NCBI GenBank assembly: GCA_031081585.1 | Contig: JAVHLY010000024.1 | Location: 1-47,447, forward strand | Origin: Armatimonadota bacterium | Lineage (GTDB): Bacteria; Sysuimicrobiota; Sysuimicrobiia; Sysuimicrobiales; Humicultoraceae | Length of the DNA: 47,447 bases | Direction of reading: 5' to 3' | Part shown: positions 8,524 through 18,506 of the stretch, in pieces | How positions within the stretch are numbered: position 1 is the first letter of the stretch | How the letters are laid out: each line of letters starts with the position of its first letter | Program-made: the position numbers and the translations under genes | Notes under the pieces: generated by a model | The model's database searches: none | Seen by the model: the letters and a program-made list of their open reading frames with translations, nothing else | What the model was told of the DNA's origin: nothing

Positions 8524-9842
8524 TGGCAGACGCGGCACCCTCGTGGCCGACGGCGCGCCTGGTGGCGTACTGGCTCCCCCTGGCGCTGTCCTGGCTCATG
8601 ATGGCTGTCGCGCAGCCGGTGGTGGCGGCCGGCATCAGCCGGCTGGGCCACCCGGACGTGCACCTGGCGGCTTTCGGCGTCACCCTCGACCTGGCTGTCC
8701 TGATCGAGAGCCCGATCATCATGCTCTTCTCGGCCTCGGTGGCCCTGACGCGGACGCAGGCCGCCTACCGCCTCTTGCGCCGGTTCATGCTCATCTGGGC
8801 CGGCGCGCTCACGGCGCTGTTCACTGTCGTGGCGTTCACCCGGCTGTCCGACGTCGTCCTCGCCGGCCTCATCGGGGTCCCGCCCGCGGTGCTGGCGGAG
8901 GCCAAGCCGGCCCTGCGGTGGTTGCTCCCCTGGGTGCCGGCAATCGCCTGGCGCCGGTTCTACCAGGGCCCGCTGCTGCTGGCCAACGCGCCCCGTCTGA
9001 TCGGCTACGGCACGCTGAGCCGGCTGGCCGCCCTCACCGGGACCGTCCTCCTGGGCGTGGCGGCGAGGCTGCCCGGGGCGACGATGGGTGCCATCGCCCT
9101 GTCGGCGAGCGTAGTGGTCGAGGCGGTGATCATCACCCTGTGGGCTCTGCCCCGGGTGCGTCAGCTGCCCCCGGGGCCCTCCGGTGGGCTGACCAGTGCA
9201 GCGATCGTGCGCTTTTGCCTGCCGCTGGCGGCCACCGACCTCATGCGCGTGATCGCCCGCCCCATGGTCACCGCGGGGATCGCCCGTGCCGCGCTGCCGG
9301 GTGTCTCCCTGGCGGCCTGGCCCGTGGCCAACGGGTTCATGCACCTCGTCGCGGCGGGCGTGATGGCGTTTCAGGAGATGGTGGTCGCCGTCCAGGAGCG
9401 CGCCGGAGGCCCCGCGGTGGTCACCCGCTTCGTGCTGTGGACCGGGCTCGGGTGTACCGCCGTCCTGGCGCTGGTGGCCTTCACCCCCCTGGTGGACCTC
9501 TACGTGGGCCGGATCATCAGCCTGTCCCCTCCGCTGCGCGACGCCACCGTAGCGGGTCTGCGCACGATGGTGGCGCTGCCGTGGCTGCTCGGGCTGCGCA
9601 ACCTCTACCGGGGTGCCCTGATCGCCGCCCATCGCACCGGTCGGGTCCAGCAGGCCATGGCCGCCCACCTGGTCGTCCTGGGGATCGTGCTCACCCTGGG
9701 AGCGCTGGCAGGGGGGCCGGGCATCCTGGTGGCGGCATGGGCGATGGTCCTCGCCCAGGGGGTGGAGGTACTCCTCCTGCTGGGCTTCGTGCGTGGGACG
9801 GTGGGGGCTCCGGTAGGCCTGCCGGAGGCGGCCGGGCGGTGA
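8523..9842 (+). CDS. MATE/MOP-fold membrane transporter (ANKH-like)
   Basis: A 439-residue integral membrane protein with about 12 predicted helices in two similar halves. Each half has a pattern like AAFGVTLDLAVLIESPIIML / AAWPVANGFMHLVAAGVMAF, which recalls the multidrug/oligosaccharide/polysaccharide flippase superfamily. The IAWRRFYQGPLLL segment resembles bacterial relatives of the ANKH protein, as I remember them. The frame is open upstream, but the ATG at 8523 overlaps the DppB stop and gives a normal N-terminus. It is grouped with peptide import and hydrolysis genes, so export of a metabolite or peptide product is conceivable; this is inference. A multidrug antiporter is the alternative. 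Confidence 0.7.
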   Translation: MADAAPSWPTARLVAYWLPLALSWLMMAVAQPVVAAGISRLGHPDVHLAAFGVTLDLAVLIESPIIMLFSASVALTRTQAAYRLLRRFMLIWAGALTALFTVVAFTRLSDVVLAGLIGVPPAVLAEAKPALRWLLPWVPAIAWRRFYQGPLLLANAPRLIGYGTLSRLAALTGTVLLGVAARLPGATMGAIALSASVVVEAVIITLWALPRVRQLPPGPSGGLTSAAIVRFCLPLAATDLMRVIARPMVTAGIARAALPGVSLAAWPVANGFMHLVAAGVMAFQEMVVAVQERAGGPAVVTRFVLWTGLGCTAVLALVAFTPLVDLYVGRIISLSPPLRDATVAGLRTMVALPWLLGLRNLYRGALIAAHRTGRVQQAMAAHLVVLGIVLTLGALAGGPGILVAAWAMVLAQGVEVLLLLGFVRGTVGAPVGLPEAAGR

Positions 9843-9888
9843 CGGCGGCTCCGAGCCTGCCCGGGCCGGAGGAGGGGAGGAGGTTGCG

Positions 9889-11819
9889 ATGCATCAGAGG
9901 ACTGGTGTTCCCCGCGTGACGGATGTCCTGCCGACGTTGAGCCTCGATCAGCTCCTGGCCATCCGCCCGGCCGCGTTGCCCGAACCTCCGCAGTGGGCGC
10001 CGGACGGGTCGGCCATCCTCTTCGTCTCGGCGATGGCGGGCGAACCCGAACTGTGGAGCGTCTCACCGTCCGGCGGCGCCCCGGTACGGTTGACAACCGG
10101 GATGGGCGAGATCCCGTTCCTGGGTGCGCGGATGCCGCAGTGGTCGCCGACGGGCGAGTACGTCGCCTACATCTCGGCCAAGAGCGGCACGCCGGAAATC
10201 TGGCTCTGGAGTCTCCGCGGGCCGGATCAGCGATTGACGCGCCTGGGCGGCGCCATCGAGGCGTTCCGGTGGGCCCCCGACGGCCGCAGCCTCGTGCTCT
10301 CGGGGAACCGGTACGGCCAGTACGACATCTACCGGGTGGCCGTCCCCTCGGGCGAGGCCGTCCGACTCACCTCCGATCCCCGGTACGAGGTGTACCCGGC
10401 CTTCCTGCCCGACGGCCAGCACATCGTGTTCGTCCGCCTCAACGAGGCCTGGACCGACCACGACGTCATCCTCATCGACCTCGACGGCGGCAACGCGCGG
10501 GTGGTGGTGCGCGACACCGACATGTTCGACTACCACTACGGTCGGACGTTCGGCACGCCGCTGCCCTCGCCGGACGGGAGGCACCTGCTGATCCGGTCGC
10601 AGCGGTCAGGCTGGTTCAACTTCTACATCGTCCCGATCGACGGCGGCGACCTGCGGGCGGTGGCGCCGGCGGCGGCGGACCAGGGGGAGGCCGCCTGGTC
10701 GCCGGATGGGCGGTTCGTCGCCTACGTCGAGAACCACGACGGGACGCTCCAGCTGCGGGTCGCGCCGGTCTCCGGCGGCGAGCCGCGGGTGCTCGTGGAC
10801 CCCGAGGACGGGGTCTGTGCCTTCCCGCAGTGGTCCCCCGACGGGCGCCAGATCTGCTACCTGTTCCAGACGACCACCGCGCCTCAGGACCTCTGGGTGG
10901 TCGACGTGGAAACCGGCCGGACGCGCGCCCTGACGGCGTCCCTGCCCCCGTGGGCCGCTTCCGCCCTGGTGCGCCCGGAGAAGGTTCACTACGCCGCCGA
11001 CGACGGCCTGACGATTACGGCGTATCTGTACCGGGGCCGCGGCCTGATGCCGGGGGAGCGCAGCCCGGGCCTGCTCTGGCTCCACGGCGGGCCCACGTCC
11101 CAGTTCCTGGACACCTTCCAGCCGTCGGTCCAGTTCTTTGCCATGCACGGGTACACGGTGCTCCTCCCCAACGTCCGGGGCAGCTCCGGGTACGGGCGCG
11201 CCTTCGAAGACCTGAACAACAGAGACTGGGGCGGCGGCGATCTCCGTGATGCCATTGCCGGCAAGCGCTTCCTGGCCACGCTGCCGGAGGTGGATCCCCA
11301 CCACACGGGGATCACCGGAACCAGCTACGGCGGCTGCCTGACGATGTCGGCGGTCTGCTTCGCGCCGGAGGAGTTCCAGGCGGCCGTGGTCTGTTCCGGC
11401 TATGCCAACTGGGTCCGCCATTATCACGACCTCGAGCTGCGCCACGTCAAGCTGCTGGAGTACGAGTTTGGCGGCCCGCTGGAAGGCAACGAGGAGGTCT
11501 ACTACCGCTGCTCGCCGATCTACCAGGTGGCGCGGGCCACGACCCCGTGCTTCGTCCTCCATGGCGAGGGCAAGTGGCCGTGGAGCGACGCGGGCCTGGA
11601 GTTCGCCCGGGCGCTGGAACGCGCGTACAAGACGTTCCAGTACAAGGTCTACCCGAATGAGACCTACTACGTGCTCTCTCCGGCCAACGTGCGGCACATG
11701 CTGCTGGACATGCTCGAGTGGTTCGACCTGTACTTGCGGGATCGGGCACCGGCCCATCCGCCGTCCGGGGGATCGCGCGGCCCTGGCTGGACCGGGCCAG
11801 CCAGGCGCGCCACCCGCGG

Positions 11820-11823
<4 letters not shown>
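9889..11823 (+). CDS. S9-family peptidase (beta-propeller plus alpha/beta hydrolase), divergent active site
   Basis: A 644-residue protein. The N-terminal half has repeated PQWSPDG/WAPDG-type propeller blades (TolB/DPP-IV-like, ~20-350); the C-terminal half is an alpha/beta hydrolase with [11 protein letters not shown] and the nucleophile motif GTSYGG (S479). In active acyl-aminoacyl and prolyl oligopeptidases an Asp follows the HG motif and a His lies in YPGEGH. Here the equivalent segments read [11 protein letters not shown] and YPNETYYV, so both partners are missing from their usual places. Activity may be lost, or Asp/His may come from elsewhere (D in WSD, H in VRHML). Its strong GGAGG and its neighbours suggest peptide breakdown. 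Its stop overlaps the accC stop by 3 bases (11820-11823). Confidence 0.85.
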
Positions 11824-13172
<1,349 letters not shown>

Positions 13173-13175
13173 GGT

Positions 13176-13757
13176 TCAGCCGGAGGCGGGTTCGATGAGG
13201 ATGAGCGGCTGGCCGTACTCCACCGGGCTGCCGTTCTCCACCAGGATGCGGGCCACCCGGCCGGCCACCTCGCTCTGGATTTCGTTAAAGAGCTTCATCG
13301 CCTCGATGATGCAGACCGTCTGGCCCGGCTGCACCACGTCGCCCTCGTTCACGAAGGGCGGGGCGTCCGGTGCCGGCGCGCGGTAGAAGGTGCCGACCAT
13401 GGGCGCGGTGATGGGGCGCAGGTGGTCGGTCTCGGCCAGGCGGTCCTCGCCCTCGCCCGCAGGACCCGCCGGTGCGAACGGCTCCTCCAGCCCCTCACCG
13501 AAGGCGGCGTACGGGGCCGGGACCTCCTCCGGGGCCGCCGCGGACCGGGCCGCCGCGGACCTGACCGCCGCGGGCCCGGCCGCCCCCCTGGCCGCCGCGG
13601 GCCCGGCCGCCGCTCCCGGCCGCCGGGCCGCGACACCCCGCCGGATGCGCACGCGCACGCCGCCCGCCTCCACGACCAGCTCGCGCAGGTCGGCTTCCTC
13701 GGCCAGGCGGATGAGCGCCCGCACCACCTCGAGGTCGGGACCGGGCGTCTCAGCCAT
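13176..13757 (-). CDS. accB: Acetyl-CoA carboxylase biotin carboxyl carrier protein
   Basis: A 193-residue carrier. The N-terminal domain (~1-40) has [14 protein letters not shown]; an Ala/Pro/Gly/Arg-rich flexible linker (~41-105) follows, then the biotinyl domain (~115-190) with EAMKLFNEI. Biotin would be attached to K155 by BirA. The ATG at 13757 overlaps the accA stop by 8 bases, giving translational coupling, and is preferred over upstream in-frame starts that would add a non-homologous 44 residues inside accA. The linker is longer and more repetitive in Ala than usual. Confidence 0.95.
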   Translation of the reverse strand: MAETPGPDLEVVRALIRLAEEADLRELVVEAGGVRVRIRRGVAARRPGAAAGPAAARGAAGPAAVRSAAARSAAAPEEVPAPYAAFGEGLEEPFAPAGPAGEGEDRLAETDHLRPITAPMVGTFYRAPAPDAPPFVNEGDVVQPGQTVCIIEAMKLFNEIQSEVAGRVARILVENGSPVEYGQPLILIEPASG

Positions 13758-14634
13758 CGCCCTCGACCAGCACCTGCCCCATGCGGCGGTACTTCTCGTA
13801 GCGGCGGGCCAGCAAGGCCGCCGGGTCGATGCCGCGCAGCGCGCGCAGGTGGCGCGCCACGGCCGCGCGTACCGACGCGATGGCAGCATCGGGATCGAGG
13901 TGCGCGCCGCCGGGGGGTTCGGGGACGATCTCGTCGATCACCCCCAGGCGGAGCAGGTCGGGGGCGGTGAGGTGCAGCGCCTCCGCCGCCTCCCGGGCGC
14001 GGGCGGCGTCGCGCCAGAGGATGGCCGCGCACCCTTCGGGCGGGATGACGGTGTAGGTCGCGTACTCCAGCATGAGCACCACGTCGCCCACGGCGATGGC
14101 CAGCGCCCCGCCGCTGCCGCCTTCCCCGGTGATCACCACCACGATGGGGACGCGCAGGCGGGTCATCGTCTGGATGGCCCGGGCGATCGCCTCGGCCTGG
14201 CCGCGCATCTCCGCCTCGTCGCCGGGGAAGGCGGCCGGGGTGTCGACGACGCTCAGCAGGGGGAGGCCGAACTTCTCCGCGAGCCGCATCACCCGGATGG
14301 CCTTGCGGTACCCCTCCGGGTTGGGCATCCCGAAGTTGAACGCCAGGTTCTCGCGGGTGTCGCGGCCCTTGCGCGGGGCCACCACGGCCACCGGCTGCCC
14401 GTCGAACCAGCCGAACCCCGCCAGCATGGCCGGGTCGTCGCGGTACGCGCGGTCGCCGTGCACCTCCACCAGGTCGGTGAGGAGGGCGCGCACGACGTCG
14501 GGGGCCTTGGGACGCTGGGCGTGGCGTGCCAGCTGCACGACCTCCCAGGCGGAGGGGCGCACGACCGCCGGGGCGCCCGGCGGGTGCGCCGCGTCCCCGG
14601 GCGCGGGGCTGGTGGCGTCGAGCGGCAGGGTCAT
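13750..14634 (-). CDS. accA: Acetyl-CoA carboxylase, carboxyltransferase alpha subunit
   Basis: A 294-residue subunit of the carboxyltransferase that moves CO2 from biotin to acetyl-CoA. Hallmarks are [27 protein letters not shown], the oxyanion-hole segment [15 protein letters not shown] and PEGCAAILW(R)D. The start at 14634 overlaps the accD stop as ATGA and is chosen for that coupling and for the family length (~300); the frame stays open further upstream inside accD. The N-terminal ~25 residues are a low-complexity Pro/Ala stretch. It works as an alpha2beta2 complex with AccD, the preceding gene. Confidence 0.96.
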   Translation of the reverse strand: MTLPLDATSPAPGDAAHPPGAPAVVRPSAWEVVQLARHAQRPKAPDVVRALLTDLVEVHGDRAYRDDPAMLAGFGWFDGQPVAVVAPRKGRDTRENLAFNFGMPNPEGYRKAIRVMRLAEKFGLPLLSVVDTPAAFPGDEAEMRGQAEAIARAIQTMTRLRVPIVVVITGEGGSGGALAIAVGDVVLMLEYATYTVIPPEGCAAILWRDAARAREAAEALHLTAPDLLRLGVIDEIVPEPPGGAHLDPDAAIASVRAAVARHLRALRGIDPAALLARRYEKYRRMGQVLVEGDG

Positions 14635-15482
14635 ACCGGGACCGGGACGGGACGCGAGGCGCCGAAGGTGCGCAGCAGCAGGCCCAGCCGCCCGCGCAGC
14701 TCGGCGCGCGGGACGATCATGTCGATCATCCCGTGCTCCAGGCAGAACTCGGCGGTCTGGAAGGTCTCGGGCAGCTTGCGGCGGATGGTCTGCTCGATGA
14801 CGCGGCGGCCGGCGAAGCCGATGAGCGCTCCGGGCTCGGCCAGGATGACGTCGCCCTGAAAGGCAAAGGAGGCGGCCACGCCGCCGGTGGTGGGGTCGCA
14901 CAGCACGGAGAGGTAGGGGAGCCCGGCCTCGTGCAGCCGGGCGATGGCCGCGCTCGTCTTGGCCAGCTGCATCAGCGAGAGCGCCCCCTCCTGCATGCGG
15001 GCCCCGCCCGAGGCGCAGAAGGCGACGAGGGGCAGCCGCTCGGCCAGGGCGCGCTCGGCGGCGCGGGCCACCTTCTCGCCCACCGCCGACCCCATGGAGC
15101 CGCCCATGAAGAAGAAGTCCAGGGCCACGACCACGGTGCGCTGCCCGTCGACCGCCCCCACCCCCGCCACGGCCGCTTCGGCCAGCCCCGTCCGCCGCCG
15201 GGCCTCCGCCAGCTTCGCCGCGTAGTCGGGGAACTGGAGCGGATCCCTGGAGGTCAGCTCCGCGTCGAACTCGGTGAAGCTCCCGGCATCGAGGGTGAGG
15301 GCGATGCGCTCCCGCGCGCCCAGCCGGTGGTGATAGCCGCAGCGCGGACACACCTGCAGGTGGCGGTCGAGCTCCTTCTGGTAGACCAGCTGGCGGCAGC
15401 GCGCGCACTTCGCCCACAGGCCGGCGGGCATGTCCCTGCGCTGGAGGGAAGCGTACTTTGGCCGACGCAGCCAGGGAGCCAT
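14631..15482 (-). CDS. accD: Acetyl-CoA carboxylase, carboxyltransferase beta subunit
   Basis: A 283-residue subunit. The N-terminal zinc ribbon has C26-x2-C29 and C45-x2-C48; the crotonase-fold domain shows FMGGSMGSAVGEK, FCASGGARMQEG and DPTTGGVAASFA. It is the promoter-proximal gene of the acc run and sits only 12 bases after a perfect TATAAT on the minus strand, so its mRNA has almost no leader and no Shine-Dalgarno is seen. It is divergent from the HtrA gene. Confidence 0.97.
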   Translation of the reverse strand: MAPWLRRPKYASLQRRDMPAGLWAKCARCRQLVYQKELDRHLQVCPRCGYHHRLGARERIALTLDAGSFTEFDAELTSRDPLQFPDYAAKLAEARRRTGLAEAAVAGVGAVDGQRTVVVALDFFFMGGSMGSAVGEKVARAAERALAERLPLVAFCASGGARMQEGALSLMQLAKTSAAIARLHEAGLPYLSVLCDPTTGGVAASFAFQGDVILAEPGALIGFAGRRVIEQTIRRKLPETFQTAEFCLEHGMIDMIVPRAELRGRLGLLLRTFGASRPVPVPV

Positions 15483-15493
15483 AGCGCGTGGCG

Positions 15494-15499
15494 ATTATA
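15494..15499 (-). promoter_or_regulatory. Extended -10 promoter of the acc operon
   Basis: The minus strand reads TGGTATAAT, an extended -10 element (TG-N-TATAAT) ending 11 bases before the accD ATG. Transcription starting 6-8 bases downstream would leave a leader of only about 4-6 nucleotides. No -35 consensus is visible, which is normal for extended -10 promoters. Confidence 0.7.
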
Positions 15500-15554
15500 C
15501 CATCGCCGACCGCGCGGGTGTGGCTGGCGACGCCCTGGGGTGGGGATAGAGGGA

Positions 15555-15560
15555 TATAAT
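15555..15560 (+). promoter_or_regulatory. -10 box of the HtrA gene
   Basis: A perfect TATAAT lies 21 bases before the ATG at 15582. GGAGG at 15569-15573 is correctly spaced for ribosome binding, so this transcript, unlike the divergent acc transcript, has a short leader with a Shine-Dalgarno. No clear -35 box is seen. Confidence 0.6.
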
Positions 15561-15581
15561 GGGGGAACGGAGGTCGAGCGC

Positions 15582-16820
15582 ATGAGCCTCACCACGCGTC
15601 CCCGGCGCCCTGCGCCGGGCTTCACGTTCATCGTCCTGGTGCTGCTCGTGGCCGTCGCCGCCGGAGCAGCGCTCGGCGCCACGTACCTGCCGCGCTACTT
15701 CCCTGGGCTGGTGGAGGCGCGCGGGCGCGCCTCCGCGCCCGGGCAGGCCGCACCCGGCGGTACCGCACCTGGCGGCTCTGCACCTGGCGGTGTCGCACCT
15801 GGCGGCGTCGCGCCCGGTGGCAGCGCACCCGGCGTGGCACCGCCTGTCCCGCCGATGGCCGCTCCGGCGCCCGCGCCGCCCGGCGGCGCCAACATGGAGG
15901 CCACCATCGTGCGCGTGGTGGAGATGGTGCGGCCGGCCGTGGTGAACATCAACACCCGCGCCCAGGTCCCCACCTTCTTCGGGGTCTACCCGCAGGAAGG
16001 GGCAGGCTCCGGGGTGATCGTGCGGTCCGACGGGCTCATCCTCACCAACCACCACGTCATCCAGGGGGCCCAGGAGATCACCGTCACGCTGGTGAGCGGG
16101 CAGGAGCTGCGCGGTCGCGTCGTGGGTGCCGACCCCTTCACCGACCTGGCCGTGATCAAGGTGGACGGCCAGCGTCAGCTCCCCGTGGTCCAGATGGGCA
16201 CCAGCCGCACGATCAAGGTGGGGCAGCTGGCCATCGCCATCGGCAACCCCTTCGGGCTGGGCAGTAGCGTGACGGTGGGGGTGGTCAGCGCCCTCAACCG
16301 GTCGATCCAGATCAGCCCGAACTTCGTCGTGGAGAGCCTGATCCAGACAGACGCGGCCATCAACCCCGGCAACAGCGGCGGGGCGCTCGTGGACAGCAGC
16401 GGGCGGCTCATCGGCATCAACACCGCCATCGTCCGCGAGGCCCAGGGGATCGGCTTCGCCATCCCGGTGGACATCGCCCAGGCGATCATGCGCCAGTTGA
16501 TCACCCAGGGACGGGTGGTCCGTCCGGCCCTGGGCATCATCCTGGGCGGGGAGATCGACCCGCAGATCGCCCGGGCCTACAACCTCCCGGTGGACTACGG
16601 GGTGCTCGTGGCGGACGTCCCGCCGGGCGGCCCGGCCGCCGCCGCCGGCATCCGGCCCGGCGACATCATCGTGGCCATCAACGGCCGGCGCATCGAGAAC
16701 ATCAACGAGCTGCGCCGCACCCTCTTCGACTACAAGCCGGGCGACCGCGTGCGCGTGGAGGTCGTGCGGGATGGCCGCCGCCTGACGGTGACGGTCACCC
16801 TCACCGAACTGCGCACCTGA
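15582..16820 (+). CDS. HtrA/DegP-family trypsin-like serine protease with PDZ domain
   Basis: A 412-residue membrane-anchored envelope quality-control protease. One N-terminal helix (~13-35) is followed by a disordered linker containing six APGGx repeats (~57-86), the trypsin-like domain with catalytic triad H158 (TNHHV), D188 (TDLAVIKV) and S265 (GNSGGAL), and one C-terminal PDZ domain (~310-405, containing PGGPAAAAGIRPGDIIV). One PDZ domain places it with DegS/HtrA-type enzymes. The ATG at 15582 is set by its promoter, GGAGG and the membrane helix; the frame is open far upstream within antisense acc sequence. The GH3 gene follows in the same direction. Confidence 0.95.
   Translation: MSLTTRPRRPAPGFTFIVLVLLVAVAAGAALGATYLPRYFPGLVEARGRASAPGQAAPGGTAPGGSAPGGVAPGGVAPGGSAPGVAPPVPPMAAPAPAPPGGANMEATIVRVVEMVRPAVVNINTRAQVPTFFGVYPQEGAGSGVIVRSDGLILTNHHVIQGAQEITVTLVSGQELRGRVVGADPFTDLAVIKVDGQRQLPVVQMGTSRTIKVGQLAIAIGNPFGLGSSVTVGVVSALNRSIQISPNFVVESLIQTDAAINPGNSGGALVDSSGRLIGINTAIVREAQGIGFAIPVDIAQAIMRQLITQGRVVRPALGIILGGEIDPQIARAYNLPVDYGVLVADVPPGGPAAAAGIRPGDIIVAINGRRIENINELRRTLFDYKPGDRVRVEVVRDGRRLTVTVTLTELRT
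15750..15839 (+). repeat. 15-bp tandem repeat coding APGGx linker
   Basis: Six consecutive 15-base units close to GCACCTGGCGGTGTC, starting at 15750, 15765, 15780, 15795, 15810 and 15825; the last is degenerate. They encode APGG-T, S, V, V, S and a final APG-V in the HtrA linker. Third positions vary, so the repeat is partly old, but units 2-4 are nearly identical, suggesting recent slippage. Confidence 0.85.
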
Positions 16821-16862
16821 TCCCCGCCGTCGGCCCGACGCGTCCGCCCCACGGCTGACCCC

Positions 16863-18506
16863 TTGCGCGTCCTCCCCACCGGCCCGCTGATGGGCCAGCT
16901 CCTCATGGCCGACTTCGACGGCCCCGAGCCCACCCCGTGGCTGCGTCAGCTCGTGGCCGCCCACGGGCTCGGCGGGGTCATCCTCTTCCGCAAGAACGTG
17001 CAGCACCCCGCTCAGGTGGCCCGGCTGTGCGCCGCCCTGCAGGCGCTGGCCGCCCGGGCGGGGTTGCCGCCGCTGCTCATCGCCGCCGACCAGGAAGGGG
17101 GCCCGGTGGAGCGCCTGCCGGTGGGGCTGCCGAGCGCCATGGCCCTGGGGGCTACCGGGGACCCCGACCTGGCCCTGGCGGCCGGGCGGCTCACCGGTCG
17201 CGTCCTGCGCGCCGCCGGGGTGAACGTGGACTTTGCCCCGGTGCTGGACGTGAACACCAACCTGCGCAACCCGGTGATCGGCATCCGCGCCTACGGCGAC
17301 GACCCGGCCCTGGTCGCGCGCCTGGCGGGGGCCTTCGCCCGCGGCCTCCTGGCCGAAGGAGTGGTGCCGACGGGCAAGCACTTCCCGGGGCACGGCGACA
17401 CCGACGTGGACTCCCACGAGGCGCTGCCGGTGATCCCCCACCCGCAGGACCGCCTCGAGGCGGTGGAGTTCGTCCCCTTCCGCGCGCTGGTCGCCGAGGG
17501 CCTCCCGGCCCTCATGACGGCCCACGTGGCCTTCGCCGCCGACGCGGGGCGGCTCCCCGCCACGCTCTCCCCCGCGGTGCTGGACGGACTGCTGCGCCGC
17601 CGGTGGGGATTCGACGGGGTGATCGTCACCGACTCCCTGGCCATGGCCCCCATCGCCGAGGGGATGGGGGTCGGTCCGGCCGCCGTGCAGGCGCTTGGGG
17701 CCGGTGCCGACCTGCTGCTCGCCTGCGGCGGGCCGGCGGTCCAGGAGGCGGTGCTGCGCGCGGTGGCCGACGCGGTGGAGGCGGGCGTGCTCACGCGCGA
17801 GCGGCTAGAGGCCTCGCATGCGCGGCTCAGGCGGCTGCGCCGCCTGGTCGCGCCGACGCGGCGCGGGATCGCCGCGGACGGGTCTGAGGCCGGCGCGGCC
17901 GGATCGGGAGCCGGGGCGGTCGGATCGGGCGGGGACGTGGAGGCCGTGCTCGCCGACCCCGCGCGGCAGCAGACCGTGGCCGCCATCGCCGACCGGGCGG
18001 TGACGGTGGTGCGCGACGACGCCGGGCTCGTCCCCCTGCCGCCAGCACCGCTGCGGGTGCTCACGCTCCTCCCGCCACCGCCGCGCAGCGATCCCGGCGA
18101 CCTGGCCCAGCGCGTCCCCTCCCCGTCGCTGGGCGCCGCCCTGCAGGCGTGCGGGCGCACCGTCACCGAGGTCGTGCTCCCCGCGGGGGCGCCCTGGGAC
18201 GGCGAGGTGGCGGCGGGGGAGGTGGTGGTGGTCGTCACCACCAGCCGCGGCCGCCCCGATCCCTGGCAGACGGCCGTGGCGCACCGCGCCCTGGCGGCGG
18301 GCAGACCCGCCCTGGTGGTGGCCGCGGGGACGCCCTACGACCTCCTCGCCCTCCCCGAGGCGCCGACCTACCTGGCCACCTACGGGTGGCAGGCGACGCT
18401 GGAGGCCGCCGCGCGCGTGCTCACCGGCCGCGTGGCGCCGCGGGGACGCCTGCCGGTGACGATCCCCGGCCACTATCCCGCCGGGCATGGTATCGTGCGG
18501 GCATAG
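16863..18506 (+). CDS. Glycoside hydrolase family 3 (NagZ-like beta-N-acetylhexosaminidase) with C-terminal domain
   Basis: A 547-residue protein. The GH3 barrel (~1-330) shows GGVILFRKN, ADQEGGPVERL, the mobile loop KHFPGHGDTDVDSH (K172 to H185) and nucleophile D257 in VTDSLAM. The D183-S-H185 pair matches the Asp-His acid/base dyad of NagZ enzymes, which cut GlcNAc from muropeptides during wall recycling. A Gly/Ser/Ala linker (~340-360) leads to a GH3 C-terminal sandwich-like domain ending TIPGHYP, as in the longer Bacillus-type NagZ. The start is uncertain: TTG at 16863 or an internal ATG at 16890. It follows HtrA by 42 bases, and its stop TAG overlaps the argS GTG by one base. Confidence 0.9.
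   Translation: MRVLPTGPLMGQLLMADFDGPEPTPWLRQLVAAHGLGGVILFRKNVQHPAQVARLCAALQALAARAGLPPLLIAADQEGGPVERLPVGLPSAMALGATGDPDLALAAGRLTGRVLRAAGVNVDFAPVLDVNTNLRNPVIGIRAYGDDPALVARLAGAFARGLLAEGVVPTGKHFPGHGDTDVDSHEALPVIPHPQDRLEAVEFVPFRALVAEGLPALMTAHVAFAADAGRLPATLSPAVLDGLLRRRWGFDGVIVTDSLAMAPIAEGMGVGPAAVQALGAGADLLLACGGPAVQEAVLRAVADAVEAGVLTRERLEASHARLRRLRRLVAPTRRGIAADGSEAGAAGSGAGAVGSGGDVEAVLADPARQQTVAAIADRAVTVVRDDAGLVPLPPAPLRVLTLLPPPPRSDPGDLAQRVPSPSLGAALQACGRTVTEVVLPAGAPWDGEVAAGEVVVVVTTSRGRPDPWQTAVAHRALAAGRPALVVAAGTPYDLLALPEAPTYLATYGWQATLEAAARVLTGRVAPRGRLPVTIPGHYPAGHGIVRA

Noticed and set aside
5833-8538. A 901-codon open frame on the minus strand, opposite the Dpp genes
   Set aside because: It is antisense to clearly homologous genes, rich in His/Arg/Pro/Gln of the kind produced by reading GC-rich codons backwards, and shows no known motif.
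15495-17525. A 676-codon minus-strand open frame opposite the HtrA and GH3 genes
   Set aside because: HtrA and GH3 have full catalytic residues on the plus strand; the minus frame is a shadow.
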